Part shown: in pieces, positions 17,875 through 26,216 of the stretch
How the letters are laid out: every line of letters begins with the position of its first letter
How positions within the stretch are numbered: position 1 is the first letter of the stretch
Assembly (NCBI GenBank): GCA_964464595.1
Contig: CAYXGW010000017.1
Location: 1 to 64,000 of the forward strand
Direction of reading: 5' to 3'
DNA: 64,000 nucleotides
From: JADFJB01 sp964464595
GTDB lineage: Bacteria; Zhuqueibacterota; JdFR-76; DREG01
Made by a program: the position numbers and the translations under genes
Notes under the pieces: model-generated
Databases searched by the model: none
Told to the model about the DNA's origin: nothing
What the model saw: the letters and a program-made list of their open reading frames with translations, nothing else

Positions 17875-20800
17875 TTACTTGAGTAAAGTCATTTTTCGAA
17901 CTTGTTCGAAAGTAACATTTTTTCCGTTCTTTACTTGAATACTATAGTAATAGATTCCTGACGGCACTTGAGTTTGAAACTTGTTCAATCCGTTCCAGTT
18001 TATGACATGATTTCCTGCTTCCAGAATCTCGTTTGCCAGGGTTACAATTTCCTGTCCCAATAAATTATAAATCCTAAGAATAACTTCTCCGCTAACTGGC
18101 AGGTGTATTTGAATTGCAGTTTCCGGATTGAATGGATTCGGATAGTTTTGATCCAATCCATATGATTCCGGAATCGCACCATCTATTGCATCGACACCGG
18201 TTGCGACATCACTATCCATCGTAATATTTGCTTGATAATTGTCTTTCCCGGAATTTAAATCAACGGTTACTGAATCATCCGAGGCAAAATTATTATCGTT
18301 ATTTTGCTTTAATCCGGGTGCTGCAGCGATTATCTGCACTTGTCCTGCTTCCATTTCATTGATTTCATAATTACCTTCCTCATCACTAACTGCAAATCCA
18401 TCTATTCCACGCTTAGATTTTGCATATATCAATGCATTGGCAATGGGTTGGTTTTGACGTGTTGCTACCCTGCCTCGGACTCTATATGGTCCAACGCGCT
18501 TTTTAGCTAAGCCGAAATCAACATTTGACGTTTCATGCGGTGAAACTACACTCACTAATGTTGCTCTGTGCCAATTGTGGACATCATCAAAGAATTCGCC
18601 AATGTAGCCATCCGCCCAAGCCATCACGAAATAATCACCATTGGGTAAACCCTTTAATTCATAAAGTCCATCTGCACTCGTCACACTAAAAAATGGCGGG
18701 CCACCATGAGCACCAACCACAACCACGATTGCACCCGGGATGGGTAAGCTGTCAAAATCTGCGGTCACCAAACCACTGATAGATCCTTCGTGATCAGGAA
18801 CAGGTTTAAGGCTGAAATCTATGCCAGTTTCAACTTCTGCCACATCTAATACTACTGCAGTAGCTTCTTCCCGAGTTGCTGCATTATCAAAAAATTCCCG
18901 ATAAAATCCCCTAGCCATTGAATATACATAGTAAGAACCGGCGGGAAGGTTATCAATCCTGTAACTTCCATCATCATTTGAGAAAGCTTTTCTTTGAAAG
19001 GGTGAGCCAATCATTTTTGCGATGATCAGAGCTCTTGCCAGCGGTGGATTTCCTTCTTCTTCCGAAACTACAATCCCTTCGATTGCAGAAGCAGCATCCA
19101 AAGTAAAATCAATTTCATCAACCTGCTCATTTATACCAACAGAAACAGGAGTTGCATCGCTTAAACTCATTGCATCTAAGTAGAATTCAGGATGGAATCC
19201 TTTGGCCTTTGCTTTTACAAAATAAATACCGGCATATAAATCAGTCAATAAATATTCACCGTTTTTGTTCGTTTCAGTTTTTACCGAATGCCCTTGTCCG
19301 ACTTCGGGATATGCAAAAACTAAAGCTCTCTCAATTGGACTGCCATTATCATCTGTTACCACACCGCTCATCGTACTAAATGGCAGAAGAGCAAAATTGA
19401 TGTCGCCTGAATGTTCATTTTCTATGACTTGAACTGGAGTAGCTAAAGCAGGATCGAAAACATCATCAAAGAACTCGTTATTATAATCTTTTGCTTCGAC
19501 GCCCATTAAATAAAAGCCAGGATCCAATTCCAACAAGTATTCGCCATTTTCATTTGTGCGTACCTTTTTGTCACGGTCCAGACGTGGATTATTCAAATCC
19601 CGGGCAAATACAACGGCTCCTTTTATGGGGTCGTTTGTCGAATCATCTACAATAACGCGACCCGAAATGGCGCCATGCATTGAAAGACCAAAATCAATAC
19701 CTTTTGTGGTATCCGGCACTTCGACATGAACAGCAGTGGCTTCATCCGGTCTGGCTGCATCATCAAAAAACTCATGCTGATAACCCGGTTTATCAGCTAC
19801 GACCAAATAATCACCTGTACGCAGGTTGTCTATTACATAATTCCCATTTTCATCCGTTACACTATGTTGTTTTAAACTTGTATCTACACTATTCCTACCG
19901 AAAACACTTACATGCGCATGGGCAAGCGGTAATGAGTCAAAATCGCTGTAAACCGTTCCTGCAATAACTCCACCATGATTCAAAGTAAAATTAACCCCAT
20001 TTGCAGTATCATTTTCAGTTATCTGCACGGGTGTTGCATCTTTAAAGCTTTGAGCTTCCTCAAAATATTCCGTGATATATCCTTTACCTTTGGCCCAAAA
20101 TACGTATTTGCCCGGAATCAATTTCTCTAGTAAATAATTTCCATCAGCGTCAGTTAACACTCTTCTTGACCAACGTACGTTGCCTATCCGATGAGCCACA
20201 ACTTCTGCATTCTCTACCCCTTCTCCGGAATTCTCGTCTGTCACTATGCCGGTTGCAGCGGAATTGGGCCGGCTGCCAACCACTACATGCGAACCACCAA
20301 AAACCCTGGTTCCATTGTACTCTACATAGGCTATCACTTCGCCCTGATCCGGATCATTCCCGGCAACAAATAACCCACGCTGGTTGATTTTTCCAATATG
20401 CCTCGGTTTAGTCAACCAGTTAACGAGTAGATTTGGAACAACTCTATCGCTATTCTTAAAGCTTAATTTAGCATGAAATCTTAGTGAATCTCCAAAACCC
20501 AACGCGGCTTTTTCCGGCTGGACAATTAATTCCAGTTTGTGGCGATCGTCAGCATCAGTCTCCCCTATTACTATTTTTGCTCTGGCTTTAACTTCACGAT
20601 TTAATAATATTGCGGTCGCGGTTATTACTCCGTTACCGGGTTTGTTTCCCGCAATAAAAAAGCCATCATCGGTTATTCTTCCTAAATCTTCAGGCTCTAC
20701 TTTCCAATCAATTCGATCGGCAGTTACAGCAGTGAAATTTGAAACCCCAAATAGTTGTGCTCGAAAACGAACCGTTCCATGGACTGGCACTTTAGCTTCC

Positions 20801-20922
20801 TCTGGTGAAATAACCAAAATATTATTTGTCTGTTGTTGCGCTGTCGTTTCCGAGTTAAACAGTCCTAGACACACAGATACAGCAAGAACCACACTGTTTA
20901 AATATTTAGTAAATTGCTTCAT
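17875..20922 (-). CDS. Secreted multi-domain adhesin-like protein with T9SS-type C-terminus
   Basis: A 1015-aa exported protein with signal peptide (about 1-29). Two BIG2-like Ig domains (about 35-120 and 128-215) each close with an FIAGN or FVAGN segment. Seven carboxypeptidase-regulatory-like repeats of about 90 aa follow (about 220-900), each with a G(x)V.D...P(I/L)xxAxV start and an (E)FFDDA...ATxVxV...DFxL end. The C-terminal 95 residues hold the QNYPNPFNPET motif and an FlgD-like strand set ending YYYSIQVKNG, the sorting or anchoring domain common in FCB-group bacteria. It is probably displayed on the surface. Monocistronic by spacing. No catalytic motif is visible. Confidence 0.85.
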   Translation of the reverse strand: MKQFTKYLNSVVLAVSVCLGLFNSETTAQQQTNNILVISPEEAKVPVHGTVRFRAQLFGVSNFTAVTADRIDWKVEPEDLGRITDDGFFIAGNKPGNGVITATAILLNREVKARAKIVIGETDADDRHKLELIVQPEKAALGFGDSLRFHAKLSFKNSDRVVPNLLVNWLTKPRHIGKINQRGLFVAGNDPDQGEVIAYVEYNGTRVFGGSHVVVGSRPNSAATGIVTDENSGEGVENAEVVAHRIGNVRWSRRVLTDADGNYLLEKLIPGKYVFWAKGKGYITEYFEEAQSFKDATPVQITENDTANGVNFTLNHGGVIAGTVYSDFDSLPLAHAHVSVFGRNSVDTSLKQHSVTDENGNYVIDNLRTGDYLVVADKPGYQHEFFDDAARPDEATAVHVEVPDTTKGIDFGLSMHGAISGRVIVDDSTNDPIKGAVVFARDLNNPRLDRDKKVRTNENGEYLLELDPGFYLMGVEAKDYNNEFFDDVFDPALATPVQVIENEHSGDINFALLPFSTMSGVVTDDNGSPIERALVFAYPEVGQGHSVKTETNKNGEYLLTDLYAGIYFVKAKAKGFHPEFYLDAMSLSDATPVSVGINEQVDEIDFTLDAASAIEGIVVSEEEGNPPLARALIIAKMIGSPFQRKAFSNDDGSYRIDNLPAGSYYVYSMARGFYREFFDNAATREEATAVVLDVAEVETGIDFSLKPVPDHEGSISGLVTADFDSLPIPGAIVVVVGAHGGPPFFSVTSADGLYELKGLPNGDYFVMAWADGYIGEFFDDVHNWHRATLVSVVSPHETSNVDFGLAKKRVGPYRVRGRVATRQNQPIANALIYAKSKRGIDGFAVSDEEGNYEINEMEAGQVQIIAAAPGLKQNNDNNFASDDSVTVDLNSGKDNYQANITMDSDVATGVDAIDGAIPESYGLDQNYPNPFNPETAIQIHLPVSGEVILRIYNLLGQEIVTLANEILEAGNHVINWNGLNKFQTQVPSGIYYYSIQVKNGKNVTFEQVRKMTLLK

Positions 20923-21159
20923 GATACCTCCTGTTTAATGAATATGAAAATTAAGAGTTTGATTTACGGATATGAAAGCCAATCTTGCAGATTTATAATG
21001 AATGTTTCTTTCAAAATAGATATTTAAATAACTTGAATGACTAATCTTATTTAGATCGGATGGAAAAAAAATACTCTTAACAAAAACGCTTATTGATTTT
21101 AACTTTCTAACTGATTTAAGTGTCATTTTTTCTTACTGGTTTTTTCTTATTATTATGAT

Positions 21160-21183
21160 AAGAGGGAGCCGAAGCTCCCTCTT
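21160..21183 (-). terminator. Strong stem-loop downstream of lipoprotein gene
   Basis: A perfect 10-bp stem AAGAGGGAGC/GCTCCCTCTT. On the minus strand the loop is the extra-stable cUUCGg tetraloop. It sits 15 nt past the stop of the minus-strand lipoprotein gene. The T-tail is weak, so it may act as a terminator or as an mRNA 3'-end stabiliser. Confidence 0.65.
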
Positions 21184-21198
21184 CCTTACCATACACTG

Positions 21199-22134
21199 CT
21201 ACTCGACGATGTAAGTAATACCCCAAATTCTAGAATTATATGGTTGCAGGTCATCATAGATTGTACCATTGTCAATCGCATCGACAAAGGCATGGTAAAT
21301 TCCACGTCTTTGACCAACAACCCAGTATCCGCTGTAGGTTCCATCCCCAGCAGTTTCATCAGGGAATACTCCATCATCATTCAAGCCCTTCCTTGCGCGT
21401 CTCATCCGGCGATCGTTCTTATATCGCAGCGAAACAGTTTCGCCAGGTTTTTCCAGGTATGGTGAAGAATTATTAATTTTTGCAAATACTTTTACAGAAT
21501 CGCCTGGGTGCAGTGTTGGAATTGCTTCCAGGTCTCTAAAAAATTCCAGGGGATCTTCTATGGACCATTCCTGTCTATCGGAGTTTTGTATGGTTATATT
21601 TTCAAATGAAAGTGACGTTTCGGGACTTTGCGTTTCTGATCCGGATACTGTTCGTAATTTCCAGTTTTTCCGACGGTCTTCGCTATTTCCTCTTTTTTTG
21701 AATATCGCTTTTCGGACAATTTCATTTTCCATGTCTTTTGTATAAAGAATTCCCTGGGCGACTGAATCTGTCGTGTCCGAAGCCAGAATCAGGAAATTGC
21801 CATTAAAGGACTTTACGATTGTGGCTACGAGAGTTGAATCGTCTAATCTGTCAACTGATAGATGTTCTAACTGAAATCTGCCTTTACGGCCAAATCGAAG
21901 TGGATCGATTAGGCTGGTTGTTTTGCCAAATCCATCGATAGAATAAACAAGTGGCTGAGCGCCGTCATCATTAATTCCCGCAGATGTAAAATAATCTTCA
22001 TTCTCTTCAATCAATGCCCTTATGAGTTCTTCATCAGAATCCAAATCTACTGAAGATGGATCTTTTGAACATCCAATCAATAAACCAACAGCTAATGGCG
22101 TTAGCAACATTCTAATCCAAAAATTCCTTTTCAT
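21199..22134 (-). CDS. Lipoprotein with Ig-like C-terminal domain
   Basis: A 311-aa protein with lipobox LIGC (Cys22). The N-terminal half contains a segment about a completely read variable-length element (DSDEELIRALIEENEDYF). The C-terminal portion (about 200-311) has the pattern DDGVFPDETAGDGTYSG, seen in Ig-like, choice-of-anchor X-type domains, and ends in a beta-rich tail. Likely outer-membrane anchored. An AAGGAG ribosome binding site lies 8 nt before the ATG. It sits next to the 1015-aa surface protein but is separated by a stem-loop, so cotranscription is doubtful. Function unknown. Confidence 0.7.
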   Translation of the reverse strand: MKRNFWIRMLLTPLAVGLLIGCSKDPSSVDLDSDEELIRALIEENEDYFTSAGINDDGAQPLVYSIDGFGKTTSLIDPLRFGRKGRFQLEHLSVDRLDDSTLVATIVKSFNGNFLILASDTTDSVAQGILYTKDMENEIVRKAIFKKRGNSEDRRKNWKLRTVSGSETQSPETSLSFENITIQNSDRQEWSIEDPLEFFRDLEAIPTLHPGDSVKVFAKINNSSPYLEKPGETVSLRYKNDRRMRRARKGLNDDGVFPDETAGDGTYSGYWVVGQRRGIYHAFVDAIDNGTIYDDLQPYNSRIWGITYIVE

Positions 22135-22459
22135 TATTTTCTCCTTTAATTTCCGGTTAAATTTTTCAATTTATCTTTTACTATTTTTGGGCCCGGATTA
22201 CTTATTCTGCTCTCTCATAACTCAAACCCTGTGCCACTTTTTTAAAATGTTCACTTTACTTAGATTTAAGCACAAACTATCTAAAATCGCTTACTATTAT
22301 TAAACCGAATAGATTTAACAATAAAATTTTTGTACCATTTGGTACAAGCAAATGAACCTAAAGGTACGGTTACACTGTTATAATGGTAAAAACAGTTGCA
22401 CTGATTCTAACACACTTTTAAATTAGACAATGCAAATAATATTGAGGTGAACCAAAAAA
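22135..22459. other. Divergent intergenic promoter region
   Basis: 325 nt without a gene, between the minus-strand lipoprotein and the plus-strand signalling operon. It contains the palindrome and -10 box listed separately. No other coding potential or RNA gene was seen. Confidence 0.6.
22330..22384 (+). promoter_or_regulatory. Operator-like palindrome and -10 box
   Basis: TTGTACC-ATTT-GGTACAA (22330-22347) is a perfect 7-bp inverted repeat, and a further GGTAC half-site follows at 22363. A consensus TATAAT box lies at 22379-22384, about 76 nt before the DUF488 start. No good -35 is spaced 17 nt upstream, as expected of an activated or regulated promoter. Likely controls the five-gene operon downstream. 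Confidence 0.45.
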
Positions 22460-22900
22460 ATGAAGGTGTATTCTATTGGCCATAGTAACCGGAGCTTCCC
22501 TGGTTTTCTTTCTATTCTTCAGAATTTTCAAATCAATCATCTTGTGGATGTCAGACATTACCCGGTTTCAACGCGATTTCCGCATTTCAATCGAGAAGCT
22601 ATTGAAGACTCATTTTCCAATAGTCCTGATGTACTCAAATACAGTTTCCTGGGAAAAGAACTTGGAGGAAAAAGAAATATCGACTACTCAAAGCACATGA
22701 AATCAGAATTATCTATTTCAGGCATGAAAGAATTGTTGAAAATTGCAGAACGCGAAAATACTTGTTTTATGTGTGCCGAAAAGAATTATTTACATTGTCA
22801 TAGAATATTTATTGCCGATAAATTTATTCAGTCAGGCTGGCAAGTACTTCATCTTATTGAAAAAAACCAGGCAATTTCTCACCAAGCCTCGCTATTTTAA
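22460..22900 (+). CDS. DUF488 family protein
   Basis: A 146-aa cytoplasmic protein with the DUF488 pattern: YSIGHSNRS at the start, VDVRHYPVSTRFPHFN, and the C-terminal CAEKNYLHCHR with conserved Cys and His residues. Some DUF488 proteins are thought to act on nucleic acids or in stress responses, but no activity is established for this type. First gene of a tightly packed operon with a NYN-domain protein, a histidine kinase, a sigma-54 regulator and a PP2C phosphatase. A TGAGGTGA-like ribosome binding site precedes the ATG. Confidence 0.9.
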   Translation: MKVYSIGHSNRSFPGFLSILQNFQINHLVDVRHYPVSTRFPHFNREAIEDSFSNSPDVLKYSFLGKELGGKRNIDYSKHMKSELSISGMKELLKIAERENTCFMCAEKNYLHCHRIFIADKFIQSGWQVLHLIEKNQAISHQASLF

Positions 22901-22922
22901 TTTTTGTATATGACTTTCTAAA

Positions 22923-23414
22923 ATGAAACCAACCATCATTATAGACGGATACAATTTGATTCACAGAGTTAAAGAATTGCGCGAGTTTTTGAGAATTGAT
23001 ATTCAACACGCAAGAACAGAATTAATCAACAAACTAGCAGGATTAATCTCCAGGAAGAATATAAATATTCGTTTGGTGTTTGATGGCGATCGAGTTGGGC
23101 AGCCAAGTCACCAATCGATTAACAGAATTCAAATTATTTATTCAATCAAACCTCAAATTGCCGATACTGTTATCAAACAATTTGTGGACAAATCCAAAAA
23201 TCCTAAGAATTTATTAGTGGTTTCTTCTGACAGTTCTGTATACCAATACGCTAAAAGTGCAAAAGCCCAGGCAATACGCTCGGAGGAGTTTTACGCCAAA
23301 TATTTTGATTCAAAAAAAAGTAGCACCTCCCCCAATTTGCAACAAGAGATGAGTAAGGACGAATTGCAAAACTGGATTAACATTTTCAATAATACTGATG
23401 GAAATGAAAAATAA
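22923..23414 (+). CDS. NYN-domain (YacP/Rae1-like) ribonuclease
   Basis: A 163-aa protein with the PIN-like NYN fold of the DUF901/YacP group. IIIDGYNLIHRV carries the first acidic residue (Asp8), RLVFDGDRVG the second cluster, and VVSSDSSV the third, so the catalytic Asp set appears complete. Bacillus Rae1/YacP is a ribosome-associated mRNA endonuclease, so a role in RNA cleavage is likely. It follows DUF488 by 22 nt and overlaps the start of the histidine-kinase gene by 17 nt, so it is cotranscribed with the signalling genes. Confidence 0.85.
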   Translation: MKPTIIIDGYNLIHRVKELREFLRIDIQHARTELINKLAGLISRKNINIRLVFDGDRVGQPSHQSINRIQIIYSIKPQIADTVIKQFVDKSKNPKNLLVVSSDSSVYQYAKSAKAQAIRSEEFYAKYFDSKKSSTSPNLQQEMSKDELQNWINIFNNTDGNEK

Positions 23415-24807
23415 GCCTAAACAACAGGATTTGGAATCACAAGAATCCTGGTCTCAGAAGCTTCAATCGATCATAAAACGGAGACGACTTGCAGTTTACA
23501 TGATTATCGGGGGATTTCTCGTTCTGTTGATCATCTTTAATTTTGGGAATTTCTTTTTACTCAATCAAATTCGAACGCAACTTGAATCCGAGCAAGAGCT
23601 TCGGTTGAAATCAGTTGCAATATTAGCAGCAAGTCTAATTGAAAAAAATTTACAAGATGAAGGGTTACTATCCTTAGAATTCGGACAAGAAAATCAAATC
23701 ACACTTCTTCTAATTCAAGATCAGTTAATGAGCATCAAGCAAACCCATCAATTGGAAGGTTTGTTTATTATAGATGAAAAATACTCTACCATCGTTGACA
23801 GTTATTTGGATTTCGAATTTGACATATCACATGCCTATTTAAAAGAGGATTCATCTACAATAAAACTAGCTTGGTCTGGTATTCCAGTTGCGAGTCCTAT
23901 TCACATTTTAAATGATCAGCGATTCATGAGCGCTTATGCACCGGTGCACAATTTAACCGGGCAAACAATTGGTATTCTGGTAACCGAAGCAAATGCCTAT
24001 TTTTTCGATTTATTGGAACAGTATAAAAACACTTTCTTTGCTACTGCAACAATAAGTATCGGAATCTTCATTCTGTTTGTCACATTCATCCTTTATGCAC
24101 TGAGGTTGTTAATTCGCACTCAAGAATCCCTAACAAAATCGGAACGACTGGCCATGATGGGACAGATGTCGGCTGTGCTCGCTCACGAAATCCGCAATCC
24201 CTTGGGTATTATTCGTGGCACTGCCGATGTGCTTAAGTCCAGGTACCAAAATGAAAAGCATCCGGACCAGCTCTTTCAGTATATTCCCGATGAAGTAAAT
24301 CGGCTCAATAAATTGGTAAATGATTTTTTACTTCTAGGTAAAGAATCTAAATTAAATTTTGAAAAAAATGATTTGAATATGTTGATTGAATCTACAATCG
24401 AAAAAATGAAACTCAATAACGAACAAAGTAAGGTCAAATTTCACTTTGATGCAAAAGCAATTGAACCATTCCCATTTGATCTTGACGCAATGCAGCAGGT
24501 TCTGATCAATTTATTTCGAAATTCAATGCAATCAATAGCGTCCGAAGGTGACATTGTTATTAAAACAAATTACTCAAATAGTAAACATAGGAATTTTTAC
24601 CAGGTTCAGATTATTGATTCAGGTTCGGGTATTGAAAATCCAGATATTATTTTCGAACCCTTCTATACAACAAAAAGCTCCGGAAGCGGTTTAGGGCTGC
24701 CGGTATCAAAAAAAATTATTGAGGGTCATGGCGGTAAAATTGAAGTTGAAAGTCAACCAGGTAATGGTACAACCATTACAATTAATCTACCTGGAGAATA
24801 TCATTAA
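23398..24807 (+). CDS. Membrane sensor histidine kinase (NtrB-like)
   Basis: A 469-aa kinase with a first membrane helix (about 31-55), an extracytoplasmic sensor of about 150 residues (single-Cache-like, with DEKYSTIVDSYLDFEF) and a second helix (about 212-238). The HisKA domain has the phospho-acceptor in LAHEIRNPLG (His263). The HATPase domain shows the N-box INLFRNSMQSI, G1 DSGSGI and G2 SGSGLGL. This is the NtrB/AtoS-like class that pairs with sigma-54 regulators, as the next gene confirms. The start could be this ATG or one two codons later. It detects a periplasmic signal and phosphorylates the regulator encoded 14 nt downstream. Confidence 0.93.
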   Translation: MEMKNKPKQQDLESQESWSQKLQSIIKRRRLAVYMIIGGFLVLLIIFNFGNFFLLNQIRTQLESEQELRLKSVAILAASLIEKNLQDEGLLSLEFGQENQITLLLIQDQLMSIKQTHQLEGLFIIDEKYSTIVDSYLDFEFDISHAYLKEDSSTIKLAWSGIPVASPIHILNDQRFMSAYAPVHNLTGQTIGILVTEANAYFFDLLEQYKNTFFATATISIGIFILFVTFILYALRLLIRTQESLTKSERLAMMGQMSAVLAHEIRNPLGIIRGTADVLKSRYQNEKHPDQLFQYIPDEVNRLNKLVNDFLLLGKESKLNFEKNDLNMLIESTIEKMKLNNEQSKVKFHFDAKAIEPFPFDLDAMQQVLINLFRNSMQSIASEGDIVIKTNYSNSKHRNFYQVQIIDSGSGIENPDIIFEPFYTTKSSGSGLGLPVSKKIIEGHGGKIEVESQPGNGTTITINLPGEYH

Positions 24808-24821
24808 TAAGGAAATCATAT

Positions 24822-26183
24822 ATGGAATCCATATCAATTCTAGTAATTGATAACGAAGAAAGAATGTGTGAAATATTGAAAGCCTGCCTTGAATCGGAAC
24901 AGGTTGAAGTTGATGTTGCCTTCGATGGCGAACAAGGGTTTAAGCAATTCCTAATGAAGCAATACGACCTGGTTATTACAGATCTCAAAATGCCAAAAAC
25001 TACAGGTCTGGAACTGTTGGATAAAATTAAAGAAAATTCCCGGGACACAGATGTAATTCTGATGACTGCATTTGCTACTGCTCAAACCGCTGTAGAAGCT
25101 ATGAAACGCGGAGCGTACGATTATTTAATCAAGCCTTTTGATATGGAAGAATTACGTTTAAAGGTGGATAGGTTATTGGATAATAAGCGTTTAGTGACAG
25201 AAAACCGGGATCTACGCCAGCAACTAAAAACACGCTATAATTTTGATAACATTACTGGTAACTCAGGAAAAATGCAAGATGTTTTTAAACTTGTTGAAAA
25301 AGTTTGCAATGGCAACACAACAGTTTTGATTCGAGGCGAAAGTGGTACCGGCAAAGAGCTGATTGCCCTGGCAATTCACCAAAACAGTTCGCGAGCCGAT
25401 GAACCATTTATAGCTGTGAATTGTGGTGCAATTCCGGAAAACCTGTTGGAAAGCGAGCTATTTGGCCATGAAAAGGGTGCATTTACCGGGGCGGACCGGA
25501 TTAAAAAAGGCAAATTTGAAATTGCCGGGAAAGGAATTATTTTTTTGGATGAAATCGGAGACCTATCTCCAAGTCTCCAGGTTAAATTGCTGAGAGTACT
25601 TCAAACCAAAAAATTTGAACGGTTGGGAGCAAATGAGTCAATTTTATTAGAAGCAAGAATTTTAGCGGCTACCCATCGGAATTTAGAAGAGACCTTAAAA
25701 GAAGGCACTTTTCGGGAAGATTTATATTACCGCATAAATGTTTTCCCTATATTTTTACCACCACTTAGAGAGAGGAGTGAAGACTTACCGGAACTCGTGG
25801 ATCGCTTTATAAAAAACTTTTCCCGAGACAAAGCTATAACCATAGAACCAACAGCACTTGAATCTCTTATAAATTATGATTGGCCGGGAAATGTGCGTGA
25901 ATTAGAAAATGCAATTGAAAGAGCGACAATCTTATGTGGTGACCAATCCATAGCTAACGAACATTTTCCACTTTACATTCATTCACAAAAACCATTGAAA
26001 AGTTTTTCCGAACTTCCTGATAAAGGAATTAACCTTGAGGAACATGAACGGGAGTTAATCTATCAAGCTATAACCAAGTCACAAGGGAATAAAAGTAAAG
26101 CTGCAAATTTGCTTGGAATTACAAGAAGAAAACTGTATTCAATGATGGATCGATTGGGAGTCAAAGAACTCATTAACCAATAA
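24822..26183 (+). CDS. NtrC-family sigma-54 response regulator
   Basis: A 453-aa activator with three domains. The receiver has the phospho-acceptor Asp54 in VITDLKMP and a normal KPF motif near 104. The AAA+ domain carries Walker A GESGTGKE (about 172-179), the sigma-54-contacting GAFTGA loop (near 225), Walker B GIIFLDEIGDL and R-fingers. The C-terminal Fis-type helix-turn-helix has NKSKAANLLGITRRKLY. All features for ATP-driven activation of RpoN promoters are intact. Targets are unknown; I found no convincing -24/-12 sequence in the window. Cognate to the kinase upstream. Confidence 0.95.
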   Translation: MESISILVIDNEERMCEILKACLESEQVEVDVAFDGEQGFKQFLMKQYDLVITDLKMPKTTGLELLDKIKENSRDTDVILMTAFATAQTAVEAMKRGAYDYLIKPFDMEELRLKVDRLLDNKRLVTENRDLRQQLKTRYNFDNITGNSGKMQDVFKLVEKVCNGNTTVLIRGESGTGKELIALAIHQNSSRADEPFIAVNCGAIPENLLESELFGHEKGAFTGADRIKKGKFEIAGKGIIFLDEIGDLSPSLQVKLLRVLQTKKFERLGANESILLEARILAATHRNLEETLKEGTFREDLYYRINVFPIFLPPLRERSEDLPELVDRFIKNFSRDKAITIEPTALESLINYDWPGNVRELENAIERATILCGDQSIANEHFPLYIHSQKPLKSFSELPDKGINLEEHERELIYQAITKSQGNKSKAANLLGITRRKLYSMMDRLGVKELINQ

Positions 26184-26216
26184 TGAGATCAACAGAAATT
26201 TCTAACCATATAGAGA

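Noticed and set aside
20935..21126. 63-aa minus-strand ORF upstream of the surface protein
   Set aside because: Random-looking composition in a promoter region, no start signal.
22135..22459. Sigma-54 promoter for the NtrC operon
   Set aside because: No TGGCAC-N5-TTGCA-type element found; the TATAAT box fits a housekeeping factor better.
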